A stretch of DNA of 64,000 nucleotides from CAUPWF01 sp964369425. GTDB taxonomy: Bacteria; Bacillota; Clostridia; Lachnospirales; Lachnospiraceae. The DNA lies in the NCBI GenBank assembly GCA_964369425.1, contig CAYJGW010000005.1, forward strand, positions 1 through 64,000. Direction: 5' to 3'. Both the position numbers and the translations under genes were made by a program. A model generated the notes under the pieces. That model did no database searches. It worked only from the letters and a program-made list of their open reading frames with translations, and was not told the origin of the DNA. How positions within the stretch are numbered: position 1 is the stretch's first letter; each line of letters begins with the position of its first letter. This document shows positions 8,276-16,413 of the stretch, one piece after another.

Positions 8276-9286
8276 ATGAATCGGAAGTATTTTTGCATTC
8301 TGGTTGCTCTTCTCTGCTCTTTTACAGTACTTTGCAGTTGCTCTACGCCTGATAAAACCACAACTAAAGATACCAAAACCGTTGTACTCAATGAAGTCGC
8401 CCACTCTATTTTTTATGCTCCAATGTATGTTGCAATTGAAAAAAACTATTTTAAAGACGAGGGAATTGAACTAGAATTAGTCACTGGATTTGGCGCAGAT
8501 AAGACTATGACCGCACTACTAGCAAATGAAGCGGATATCGGATTTATGGGTCCAGAATCTACAATTTACACTTATCAAGAAGGTTCCACTGATGACATCA
8601 TCAATTTTGCTCAATTAACGCAAAGAGCTGGAAATTTCTTGGTCAGTCGTGATGAGATTTTGGATTTTGATTGGAATATGTTAGCTGATAAGACCGTTAT
8701 TGGCGGTCGAACTGGTGGTATGCCTCAGATGGTCTTTGAGTATATCTTAAAAGAAAAGGGAATGGATCCAGAAATGGATTTGACAATCGAACAAAACATT
8801 GATTTTTCATCAACCTCTGCTGCCTTTACAAGTGGTATTGGGCAGTTTACAATCGAATTCGAACCCTCAGCCACTAAGTTGGAGCAAGAAGGCGCTGGTT
8901 ATGTTGTCTCTTCACTTGGTGTAGAAAGCGGTTATGTACCTTATACCGCATTTTGTGCAAAGAATAGCTATATCGAAGAAAACCCGGAAATCGTTCAAGG
9001 ATTTACGGATGCTATTCAAAAAGGGTTGGATTTTTGCATAGATCATACACCAGAAGAGATTGCATCTGTAATTCAACCGCAATTTTCAGATACCGATCTA
9101 GATACGTTAACGCGTATTGTTGCGCGTTATTACGAACAAGACACTTGGAAAGAAGATCTTACCTTCTCAGAAGAATCCTTTGATTTACTGCAAGAGATTC
9201 TCGAATCTGCAGGTGAGTTAAATGAGCGCGTTGACTATAAAGCACTAGTAAACACTGAATTTGCCTCTAAGGCAACTACAAAGTAG
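8276..9286 (+). CDS. NMT1/SsuA-type substrate-binding lipoprotein (orphan)
   Basis: A 336-residue periplasmic-binding-protein-like lipoprotein. The N-terminus is a lipoprotein signal peptide (CILVALLCSFTVLCSC, Cys after LCS). The core resembles the NMT1/THI5 and SsuA/TauA group that bind thiamine precursors, sulfonates or nitrate: NEVAHSIFYAPMYVAIEKNYF, then EGIELELVTGFGADKTMTALL and ADIGFMGPE. The RBS GGAGG precedes the ATG. No permease or ATPase gene lies beside it, so it must work with a transporter encoded elsewhere or as a sensor; the ligand cannot be deduced. Its 3' end overlaps the convergent aroD by 11 bases. Confidence 0.88.
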   Translation: MNRKYFCILVALLCSFTVLCSCSTPDKTTTKDTKTVVLNEVAHSIFYAPMYVAIEKNYFKDEGIELELVTGFGADKTMTALLANEADIGFMGPESTIYTYQEGSTDDIINFAQLTQRAGNFLVSRDEILDFDWNMLADKTVIGGRTGGMPQMVFEYILKEKGMDPEMDLTIEQNIDFSSTSAAFTSGIGQFTIEFEPSATKLEQEGAGYVVSSLGVESGYVPYTAFCAKNSYIEENPEIVQGFTDAIQKGLDFCIDHTPEEIASVIQPQFSDTDLDTLTRIVARYYEQDTWKEDLTFSEESFDLLQEILESAGELNERVDYKALVNTEFASKATTK

Positions 9287-10028
9287 AATGCAACTCTTCC
9301 AACACCTTGTGTAGCTTATTACACTCAATCTGTCCTGGTGCAGATGCTTTGGCTCCGCTTCCAAATGTAAGGGCTGAGCCAAATGCCTCACCAGTAATCC
9401 TACTGATTGCTCCTAATTTACCCATAGACATGGTTACAATCACTTTTTCATTATATAAAGATTTTACTTTTACGGTCGCTCCTAAAAGATTAATTACATC
9501 ACTCTCATTTTTAGGCATCACCGCAAGTTTTGATATATCAGCACCAATTTTAATCATTCGTGTAAGTATTCCTATCATTTCGCATTCCGATGGAGTTTTT
9601 TCAAAGTCATGATTAGAAATTACCGTAACCACTTTCTCTTTTTTTGCATTTTCTATCAATGCCTCTACTATTTCATCTCCCTTTGACAATTCAATATCTA
9701 TCAGATCTACTAATTGAGTTCTCATTACCACTCGAAGTAACTGTATATAGTCTTTTGTTTCTATCTCTTTATTTCCGCCTTCTTGTTTCGTTCGAAACGT
9801 AAAAAGAAGTGGAGTATTCCTTTGCTTTTCCTTAAATAGATTCAATACTTTTCGTACTTTTTCTTGGTTATCTATTTCTTCAAAGCAGTCTGCTCTCCAC
9901 TCAATAATATCTATATTTAATTCATCTAACTTTGTAAGTTCATCACAAAGTTCCACAAGTGTACTCCCTTGTACTGGCACACATATCTTAGGAATTCCCT
10001 CACCAATCTTAATATCTTTCACTTTCAT
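9276..10028 (-). CDS. aroD: type I 3-dehydroquinate dehydratase
   Basis: A 250-residue class I dehydroquinase that converts 3-dehydroquinate to 3-dehydroshikimate in aromatic amino acid synthesis. The active-site residues are visible: EWRAD near 43-47, His140 in ISNHDF, and the Schiff-base Lys167 in ISKLAVMP, at positions close to those of the Salmonella enzyme. The C-terminal loop with FGSGAKASAPGQI matches the substrate-covering loop. It is not in an aro operon here. It starts 30 bases behind the 3' end of rnpB, so it may be read from the rnpB promoter. The stop overlaps the end of the convergent lipoprotein gene. Confidence 0.96.
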   Translation of the reverse strand: MKVKDIKIGEGIPKICVPVQGSTLVELCDELTKLDELNIDIIEWRADCFEEIDNQEKVRKVLNLFKEKQRNTPLLFTFRTKQEGGNKEIETKDYIQLLRVVMRTQLVDLIDIELSKGDEIVEALIENAKKEKVVTVISNHDFEKTPSECEMIGILTRMIKIGADISKLAVMPKNESDVINLLGATVKVKSLYNEKVIVTMSMGKLGAISRITGEAFGSALTFGSGAKASAPGQIECNKLHKVLEELHSTL

Positions 10029-10057
10029 ATGCTTTATGACTTCCTTTATCTATTTTT

Positions 10058-10404
10058 GTCAAGCAAAACGATAAGCCGGGTTATGTCGTGTGTAGTCATC
10101 TATCTAGGCCTAATGTCGCCATTAGGCTCCAGCAACCTACCTAAAGCGTGACGGGCAATCACATAGCTTTTATTCGGTTTTGCTTTGGATGGGGTTTACA
10201 TTTGCCCTCCTTGTTACCAAGGAGGCGGTAGTCCCTTACACTACCCTTCCACCCTTACCGGATGAACCGGCGGTATATTTCTGTTGCACTAGCCTTGGAG
10301 TCACCTCCACCAGACGTTATCTGGCATCCTGCCCTATAAAGCCCGGACTTTCCTCACCTACGATCTTTCGATACTTGTAGCTGCGACTACATGTCTTACT
10401 TGAC
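10058..10404 (-). ncRNA. rnpB: RNase P RNA component
   Basis: The catalytic RNA of RNase P, which trims tRNA 5' leaders. On the minus strand the conserved core is plain: GAGGAAAGUCCGGGCU (P4 5' region), ACAGAAAUAUACCGCC, GGUAAGGGUGGAAGGGU, and near the end ACAUAACCCGGCUUAUCG. The outermost helix P1 closes the molecule: GUCAAGUAAGAC at the 5' end (10393-10404) pairs with GUUUUGCUUGAC at the 3' end (10058-10069), 12 pairs with two G-U wobbles. This sets the ends and a length of about 347 nt. The GGUAAGGGUGGAAGGGU element suggests the ancestral A-type layout. A promoter sits directly upstream. Confidence 0.97.
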
Positions 10405-10410
10405 TTTCGT

Positions 10411-10439
10411 ATTCTATCATGCACTTCAAAAAATGTAAA
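10411..10439 (-). promoter_or_regulatory. rnpB promoter
   Basis: On the minus strand TTTACA (10434-10439), 17-base spacer, TAGAAT (10411-10416); transcription would begin about 7 bases after the -10 box, exactly at the P1 helix of rnpB. Confidence 0.75.
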
Positions 10440-10447
10440 GACAAGTA

Positions 10448-11449
10448 TTAAAAATATATCGTTTTCAATACCTTAGCAATTGCCAGTGTAGCCCCTTTCC
10501 CATTCACTTTTAACTGTGTAATCTCTCCACATTCACTTCCTAGAAATGCTGCTCTCTCTGATATGTTAGCAACTGATTTTTCTTCTGGTTCTGAATGATT
10601 AATCATATTGACATTTAAAAGTTGCTCTGCTGTAAAAGAAACGAGAGGTATTCTATATTTTTCAGCTAAGTTAACTAATGCAGGTTCTTCTGCCTTCTTA
10701 TCAATCGTAGCTATCTTCTTAATCTGACCCAATTCTATTTCTGCTGCTTCTAGTTGCATTAAAAATAGCTCTTCCACACTCCTAATATTTGCATTTTCTT
10801 TTACACCCATACCAATGACATATTGACTACGAATAGCCATTCTTTGTGTATACCAAGACAAATCTTTCATGGTCTTACAATAGCGTAATTCTTCTGGAAT
10901 GATACCTTCCACTGGATATTCGCTATAAAAGCCAATATGCTGTCCATCTAATACTGCTGCCGATATAATTCTTGCTTGTTCGATGCTCCCTGTCTCCATT
11001 TGATTTCTTCTGGCAAATTTTTCCAAAGAAAATTTAGTCTGTACATCAATAGGTGTCGTTATAATACTACTCGCATTGATGTATTTCGAGATTTCTGTTG
11101 CAAGCTCATTCCCTCGCCCCAAATGATTCCCTAATATTGGTATTACGTATTTCCCATCTTCATCAACTACAATGCAACAAGGATCTTTTAACTTATCACT
11201 AACATTTTCCATAAACATCCTTACTGCTATATCACTTCCTCCAATAAAGATGAACGCCTCAACCTTTCTCCAATATTCGCTCACCCAAATCTTTACATCT
11301 TTGAGCATAGAAATGGATTCTGCTTCACAAGGACTTCTATTTGCTGAAAATGCCAAGTACTCAAATTCATTCTTTTCTAATATTTTCGTGATTTCATCTT
11401 TTAATACGGTTCCTTGTTTTGTAAAGCTTACAACTGCTATTTTTATCAT
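10448..11449 (-). CDS. CbiG-like protein (cobalt-precorrin 5A hydrolase family), divergent
   Basis: A 333-residue protein with the CbiG layout: N-terminal domain (IAVVSFTKQG), a middle stretch (FIFIGGSDIAVRMF, DPCCIVVDEDGKYVIPILGNHLG, ITTPIDV) and a C-terminal CbiG_C domain (VIGMGVKEN near residue 210, then ISERAAFLGS). CbiG opens the lactone ring of cobalt-precorrin 5A in anaerobic cobalamin synthesis. The usual GHLGGAN motif reads NHLGRGN, so it has diverged. No other cobalamin gene is present and no cobalamin riboswitch was seen. The ATG at 11449 is chosen; a TTG 12 codons upstream would overlap the previous gene. It follows the DUF1015 gene by 25 bases. Confidence 0.72.
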   Translation of the reverse strand: MIKIAVVSFTKQGTVLKDEITKILEKNEFEYLAFSANRSPCEAESISMLKDVKIWVSEYWRKVEAFIFIGGSDIAVRMFMENVSDKLKDPCCIVVDEDGKYVIPILGNHLGRGNELATEISKYINASSIITTPIDVQTKFSLEKFARRNQMETGSIEQARIISAAVLDGQHIGFYSEYPVEGIIPEELRYCKTMKDLSWYTQRMAIRSQYVIGMGVKENANIRSVEELFLMQLEAAEIELGQIKKIATIDKKAEEPALVNLAEKYRIPLVSFTAEQLLNVNMINHSEPEEKSVANISERAAFLGSECGEITQLKVNGKGATLAIAKVLKTIYF

Positions 11450-11474
11450 TGTTTTTCTGTAGTTCCCTTCTTTT

Positions 11475-12719
11475 CTATCTTTCAATCTCGTGGATAAATA
11501 TCCCTGATCGTAATTTTGGCTCGAACCATGTAGATTTTGGCGGCATTAACAATTTGGCATCTGCCACATTAAAAAGTTCTTGCATGGTTGTCGGATATAA
11601 TGAAAATCCAATTCCATTGCTCTTATCCACCTGCTTTTCTATCTCGCCCATTCCTTTGATTCCGCCTACAAATGAAATTCTTTCATCTGTCTTAGGATCT
11701 TTTATCCCAAGTATATCTTGTAAGACATACCTTTGTAAAATCGCTACGTCTAACCCTTCTACTGGATGATTCGATTTTAAATCATCTTTTACACTTAATC
11801 GATACCACTGTTTATCTAAATACATACCATACTGATGTTTTTTCTGTGGTTTAAAGGACTCCTCACTATCTATAGGAATCACACTAAAGTTCTTTTCTAT
11901 TTCATGAATAATCTCTTCCTTACTTAATTGATTCCAATCCTTTACCACCCTATTATAATCTAGTACCTTCAACTCATCTTCTTGAAATAATACAGATAAA
12001 AAATGATTGAATTCTTCTACACCTGTATACTCTGGTTTTTCCATTCTTCGTCGCATTGCCACTTTTACAGCCGATGCTGCTCTATGATGACCATCTGCAA
12101 TATAGACCTTCTCGATACCTGTAAATTCTTGAATGAGTTTTGCAATAACCTCTGGTTCACCGATTTTCCACACTTTATGCTCTATTCTATCTTCTGTAAC
12201 AAAGTCATATAGTGATTCCTTTGTCTTTTGTTCTTTTATGATTCTTTGAATTTTATCTACTTTTTTATATGCAAGAAAAATCGGACCTGTTTGTGCACTA
12301 CAGCAATCTATATGTTTGATTCGATCTAGTTCTTTATCTACTCTCGTATTCTCATGTGTACATACAATTCCATTTATGTAATCATCAACTGATGATAAAC
12401 CTACAATTCCTGATTGACTACGACCTTCCATTGTCAATTCATAAATATATAGACATGGACTATCTTCTTGTATCAATACTCCCTCTTGCTTCATCTCTTC
12501 TAAAAACCTATACGCAACTTCATAAACCTCTTCGCTATAGGGCGATATTTGAGGGTCTAATTGAACCTCAGCTCGGTCTATTCTTAGAAAAGACAGAGGT
12601 TTGTCTTTGACTTCCTCTCTCGCCTCTTGGCTCGTAAATACATCGTACGGTAATGCTGCTACTTCACTAATTACTTTTTGCTTGGGACGAATTGCCCGAA
12701 ATGCTTTCAAACTTGCCAT
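11475..12719 (-). CDS. DUF1015 family protein
   Basis: A 414-residue protein of the DUF1015 family (COG4198). Visible landmarks are the N-terminal RAIRPKQKVISEVAALPYDV, DKPLSFLRIDRAE, and YIADGHHRAASAV near residue 205, the HxxR-type motif conserved in the family. In many clostridia the family is encoded next to serC/serA and is thought to have a role in serine metabolism; here the neighbours are spoIVA upstream and cbiG downstream, so context gives no direct support. The biochemical activity is unknown. The ATG at 12719 has GAGG upstream, and a possible -10 (TATAAT) lies in the 71-base gap before it. Confidence 0.88.
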   Translation of the reverse strand: MASLKAFRAIRPKQKVISEVAALPYDVFTSQEAREEVKDKPLSFLRIDRAEVQLDPQISPYSEEVYEVAYRFLEEMKQEGVLIQEDSPCLYIYELTMEGRSQSGIVGLSSVDDYINGIVCTHENTRVDKELDRIKHIDCCSAQTGPIFLAYKKVDKIQRIIKEQKTKESLYDFVTEDRIEHKVWKIGEPEVIAKLIQEFTGIEKVYIADGHHRAASAVKVAMRRRMEKPEYTGVEEFNHFLSVLFQEDELKVLDYNRVVKDWNQLSKEEIIHEIEKNFSVIPIDSEESFKPQKKHQYGMYLDKQWYRLSVKDDLKSNHPVEGLDVAILQRYVLQDILGIKDPKTDERISFVGGIKGMGEIEKQVDKSNGIGFSLYPTTMQELFNVADAKLLMPPKSTWFEPKLRSGIFIHEIER

Positions 12720-12790
12720 AGTAACCTCTTTTCATTTGTTATTGTATAAGTCTTTCCATTATATCATGATTTCATCTATTTTAGAAGAGT

Positions 12791-14263
12791 TTAAATTATA
12801 ATACATACAAGTCCTCCATTGCTATCATTTACAATTTTCTGCATAGTATCTTGGAGTTTAACTTGACTTTCATCTGTAATCATTGTTACTTTATTTTTCA
12901 TTCCATCTTCCACTAATTCCTCAACAGACTTACCAAAAATATTCGTATTCCAAATCCCCTCTTCTTTTTGTGAATTTTCTTTGATATATTTCACCAAATC
13001 CTGTGCTTGTGCCTCACTTCCAACAATGGGTGCTATCTCTGTCTCAATATTAGCTCTGATAAAATGAATAGATGGAGCAATCGAATGAATTTTCACACCA
13101 TATTTATTACCTTGTTTAATAATTTCAGGCTCTTTAACTGTTATTTCCTGCTTATTTGGCATCACTACACCATATCCCTTCATTCTTACCATATTTAATG
13201 CACCTTGCACTTGTTGGTATTCATTTTTCAGTGATGCTAGTTGTTTCAATTCTCCAATCAAATCATACTCACTGTCAAGCTGTGTCCCTGTCAATTCGCT
13301 AAGGATATGGTAGTAACACTCCTCCTTCATGGTAATTAAGATTTGAATACACCCATTATTCATATGCACCTTTTCTAATTTCATTTCTTCTATGTAGGGG
13401 CTATCCACTTCAAATTCTTCACTAAGCATTGACTTCACATCGTCTGCATTGTACAAAATTTCTCGAACATGCTCTAATATGTCTTTTTTTACCGCATGAT
13501 CTCTATTTAACATTTCTACCCATTTAGGCATTACGAATTGTACTTCTGTTATTGGAAACTCATACAGAATCTGCTGCATAATTTTTGAGATATCTTCTTC
13601 TTTTAATTGGGCGCAATTAACCGCCATAGCTTCGACCTTATACTCATCACGAATTGCCTTCATGATTTTTTGTGCATCTTCGCCATAGGGTTTTTGTGAG
13701 TTAACTAGCACTATAAATGGTTTTCCTATTGCTTGTAGTTCTTGAATCGTCTTTTTTTCTGCCTCTATATAATTTTCTCGTTCAATATCTCCGATACTAC
13801 CATCTGTAGTTACGATAATTCCTATTGTTGCATGATCATGAATTACTTTTTTTGTTCCGATTGTTGCTGCTTGCGTAAATGGTATCTCTCCTTCCATCCA
13901 AGGTGTCTTTACCATTCTTTCTACTCCACCTTCGATATGTCCTGAAGCACCCTCTACGACAAAGCCAACCACGTCGATTAATTTTACGCAGACACTCACT
14001 TCATCACTGAGAGAAATTTCTGCTGCCTCTTTTGGTATAAACTTTGGCTCAGTAGTCATAATTGTCTTTCCAGCTGATGATTGTGGTAATTCATCTCTTG
14101 TTCTTTCTAACTCATGTACATTATTCATCTTGGGTAGTACTAATACATCCATAAACCGCTTGATAAATGTTGACTTTCCTGTCCTCACTGGACCTACTAC
14201 TCCAATGTACATTTCCCCACTTGTCCGCTCTGCAATATCTTTATACACATCAAACTCCTGCAT
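12791..14263 (-). CDS. spoIVA: stage IV sporulation protein A
   Basis: A 490-residue cytoskeletal ATPase that assembles the basement layer of the spore coat on the forespore surface. The N-terminal GTPase-like domain has Walker A GPVRTGKST near residue 25, and the length is typical. The middle and C-terminal domains (ending GGLVCIII) match the family, whose tail anchors the protein through SpoVM. The ATG at 14263 lies 7 bases after GGAGG; a TTG two codons upstream is rejected. Presence of the gene implies an endospore former. A -10 element resembling the sigma-E consensus lies at 14299-14306. Confidence 0.97.
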   Translation of the reverse strand: MQEFDVYKDIAERTSGEMYIGVVGPVRTGKSTFIKRFMDVLVLPKMNNVHELERTRDELPQSSAGKTIMTTEPKFIPKEAAEISLSDEVSVCVKLIDVVGFVVEGASGHIEGGVERMVKTPWMEGEIPFTQAATIGTKKVIHDHATIGIIVTTDGSIGDIERENYIEAEKKTIQELQAIGKPFIVLVNSQKPYGEDAQKIMKAIRDEYKVEAMAVNCAQLKEEDISKIMQQILYEFPITEVQFVMPKWVEMLNRDHAVKKDILEHVREILYNADDVKSMLSEEFEVDSPYIEEMKLEKVHMNNGCIQILITMKEECYYHILSELTGTQLDSEYDLIGELKQLASLKNEYQQVQGALNMVRMKGYGVVMPNKQEITVKEPEIIKQGNKYGVKIHSIAPSIHFIRANIETEIAPIVGSEAQAQDLVKYIKENSQKEEGIWNTNIFGKSVEELVEDGMKNKVTMITDESQVKLQDTMQKIVNDSNGGLVCIII

Positions 14264-14298
14264 AAACAATCCTCCATATATCCATCGTGTTATATCTT

Positions 14299-14306
14299 AA
14301 TATATG
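14299..14306 (-). promoter_or_regulatory. possible sigma-E -10 element for spoIVA
   Basis: On the minus strand the sequence CATATATT fits the sigma-E -10 consensus CATAYAHT. The matching -35 is weak (GTAATAA at 14-base spacing). spoIVA is a sigma-E regulon gene in Bacillus, which is why the site was looked for. Confidence 0.35.
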
Positions 14307-14387
14307 ATGCTTATTTTGAATTATTACAAGCATCACTTTTCGAATTTTCTTCTCCGAAAGTCCACCTAATAGATAAGTTGGAAATGA

Positions 14388-14416
14388 TTGACAAGATTTG
14401 ATGTACAATATACAAT
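14388..14416 (+). promoter_or_regulatory. promoter of the EAL gene
   Basis: TTGACA (14388-14393), 17-base spacer, TACAAT (14411-14416), about 35 bases before the ATG at 14451. Near-consensus. Confidence 0.75.
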
Positions 14417-14450
14417 GTAATCGAATATACATAGAGGATGTGAATATAAA

Positions 14451-15776
14451 ATGAGTACAAATGAATCCATGTTTAATAAACTATTTAACAAAAATGAAAA
14501 AAATGAATTAGATCCATACTGCAATGCCTTAACAATCACTACATTTGAGAAAAGAGCAAAATCTATCATTTCAGCAGCTAATCCGGATGAATATATGTTA
14601 ATCTCTTTTGAAATAGATCAATTTTCCGCTATTATTGATATTTGTGGACGGGAGATGTTGACTCCTTTATTGACCCATGTCACAGATACTATTAACCCAA
14701 TCGTCGAGCAACTAGAAGGTATTATCTGTCATGTAACAGGTAGTCTTTTTATCATTCTTGCAAAGAATATGCCTTTTTCTGATTTAGAAGAAGGTTTCTA
14801 TAACTTAAAAAAGAAAACCATTGACCAGATCGTAAAAAATGATTACATTGCACATTTGGCACTAAATGTCAGTGCAGGTGTTTATTACATCCAGACCGCT
14901 AAATCTCACCTGTATCAATACATCGAATATGCGGAGATGGCAAAAGCACTAAAAAAGAATGAGTACGGTTCCACTTTGGTTGAATTCACTCCTGAGATGC
15001 TTCGTAAACAAAAAGAAGTGACTGTAGTGAGTACTAAGATGCAAAACGCATTAAAAAGGCGTGAATTTTTCCCCTACATACAACCTAAAGTCAGCTTGTC
15101 AACTGGGGAACCAACTGGTGGTGAAGTCCTTGTTCGGTGGATTAGTCAAGATGAAATGATTTCTCCTGGTACCTTCATTCCTGTAATGGAATCTAATGGC
15201 TTTATTGCCTCTTTGGATTTATATATGTTTGAAGAAACTTGTAAAGTTTGGAGAATGCTAATAAAAACGCGAGTGAAAACGATTAAAACTCTTAGTGTAA
15301 ATCTTTCTAGACTTACACTGCTTCAACCTAATTTAACAGAAAGTTTGCAAGCTATTTTAACACGATATGATTTACAACCTCATATGATTGAATTAGAAGT
15401 AACAGAATCGGCTTTTATTGGCAACAAGAAGTTTATCAACGATAAAATCAAATCTCTCAGTGCTTTGGGCTTTCTTATTGCAATTGATGATTTTGGGACA
15501 AACTACTCCACTTTAATATCATTATTAGAAATCGATGCACACACTGTAAAATTTGATAGAGAATTTATTAATTCGCTTATCACTCAAAAAGGAAAGACCT
15601 TTGTAGCTTCCATGATTATTACGTTTCAAAATGCGAATTTCCATATTGTTTTCGAGGGTATTGAGACAAAAGAACAGCATGATATTATCGCTGACTTTGG
15701 TTGTGATACTGCACAAGGATTTTATTATGCGAAACCTTTACCTCTTGAAGACTTTCTTGTCTACTCAAGTCGGTAA
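14451..15776 (+). CDS. EAL-domain cyclic-di-GMP phosphodiesterase with degenerate GGDEF-like domain
   Basis: A 441-residue cytoplasmic protein. Residues about 30-185 look like a GGDEF fold that has lost its signature: the position of GGDEF reads VTGSLFII. Residues about 195-440 are an EAL domain with all catalytic landmarks: EVLVRW (the EAL Glu), SVNLSR, LEVTES, IAIDDFGTNYS, VKFDREF, FEGIET and QGFYYAKP. It should therefore hydrolyse c-di-GMP to pGpG, with the dead GGDEF perhaps sensing GTP as in other tandem proteins (inference). No membrane segment is seen. It is monocistronic with a near-consensus promoter and a following hairpin. Confidence 0.9.
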   Translation: MSTNESMFNKLFNKNEKNELDPYCNALTITTFEKRAKSIISAANPDEYMLISFEIDQFSAIIDICGREMLTPLLTHVTDTINPIVEQLEGIICHVTGSLFIILAKNMPFSDLEEGFYNLKKKTIDQIVKNDYIAHLALNVSAGVYYIQTAKSHLYQYIEYAEMAKALKKNEYGSTLVEFTPEMLRKQKEVTVVSTKMQNALKRREFFPYIQPKVSLSTGEPTGGEVLVRWISQDEMISPGTFIPVMESNGFIASLDLYMFEETCKVWRMLIKTRVKTIKTLSVNLSRLTLLQPNLTESLQAILTRYDLQPHMIELEVTESAFIGNKKFINDKIKSLSALGFLIAIDDFGTNYSTLISLLEIDAHTVKFDREFINSLITQKGKTFVASMIITFQNANFHIVFEGIETKEQHDIIADFGCDTAQGFYYAKPLPLEDFLVYSSR

Positions 15777-15784
15777 ATAATAAA

Positions 15785-15831
15785 TACCCCAATATGATTT
15801 AGTTTTGTTAGACCAAATCGTATTAGGGGTA
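15785..15831. terminator. hairpin between convergent EAL and nitroreductase genes
   Basis: TACCCCAATATGATTT pairs with AAATCGTATTAGGGGTA (one bulge, one wobble). Long stem, modest T-run on either side; it could serve both convergent genes. Confidence 0.6.
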
Positions 15832-15855
15832 CTTTCAACTACCACTATTTCTTTA

Positions 15856-16398
15856 CTACTTAAAGCGCAAAAGATCCGAGACAGCTTTTCTTTTTGGTGC
15901 AACTGGAGATTCATCTGGATATCCCATGCAAATAAGTGATCCTATTTTTTGTTCCTTTGGTATCTCTAGAAGTTCACTGATTTTTTCTTCATCAAAATAT
16001 CCTGTAATTACAGTCCCTATTCCCTTTCCATATGCTGATAAACATACACTTTGAGATGCAACCCCTGCATCAAACATTTCAAATCGATCTTCTTTAGGGG
16101 TAGAATAGGAACCGTCTCTCTCGTATCCTGATCTCTTCGTTACGTAAGTTACTACCATAACTCCTGCACAACTTTGTAATGTTTTTGCATTAAACTCAAA
16201 CTCTAGTATCATATCCTCTGCAATTTTACAAATCAACTCTTTGTCTTCTATATAGACATAACGGGGGATCTGTGTATGTTTCCATGAAGGGGCATACGAT
16301 GCCTCTTCTACTATTTGCTCAATAATCTCATGTGCAATCGGCTCTTTCTTAAACTTTCTGATACTTCTTCTTTCTTTCAATGCTTGTACTAATTCCAT
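15856..16398 (-). CDS. nitroreductase family protein
   Basis: A 180-residue FMN-dependent nitroreductase-like oxidoreductase. The N-terminal ERRSIRKFKKEPI is the FMN-phosphate-binding signature, followed by EASYAPSWKHTQ, AYGKGIGTVITGYF and a C-terminal GYPDESP, the usual family end. The true electron acceptor is unknown. The ATG at 16398 has GGAGG at a good distance; the upstream ATG at 16410 overlaps that RBS. It lies only 15 bases after the stop of the large FIST/EAL/GGDEF gene and is probably in the same transcript. Confidence 0.9.
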   Translation of the reverse strand: MELVQALKERRSIRKFKKEPIAHEIIEQIVEEASYAPSWKHTQIPRYVYIEDKELICKIAEDMILEFEFNAKTLQSCAGVMVVTYVTKRSGYERDGSYSTPKEDRFEMFDAGVASQSVCLSAYGKGIGTVITGYFDEEKISELLEIPKEQKIGSLICMGYPDESPVAPKRKAVSDLLRFK

Positions 16399-16413
16399 AA
16401 CATCCTCCATTTT

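Noticed and set aside
8066..8404. 112-residue minus-strand reading frame
   Set aside because: Overlaps two well-supported plus-strand genes and the terminator at 8199-8234; no RBS and no recognisable domain.
10180..10380. 66-residue reading frame within the RNase P region
   Set aside because: Antisense to the conserved rnpB core; arises from structured RNA sequence.
11450..11485. TTG-initiated longer CbiG-like protein
   Set aside because: Would overlap the end of the DUF1015 gene, lacks an RBS, and adds residues not seen in the family.
10448..12719. Cobalamin riboswitch for the cbiG-like gene
   Set aside because: Only 25 bases separate it from the upstream gene; no room and no B12-box seen.
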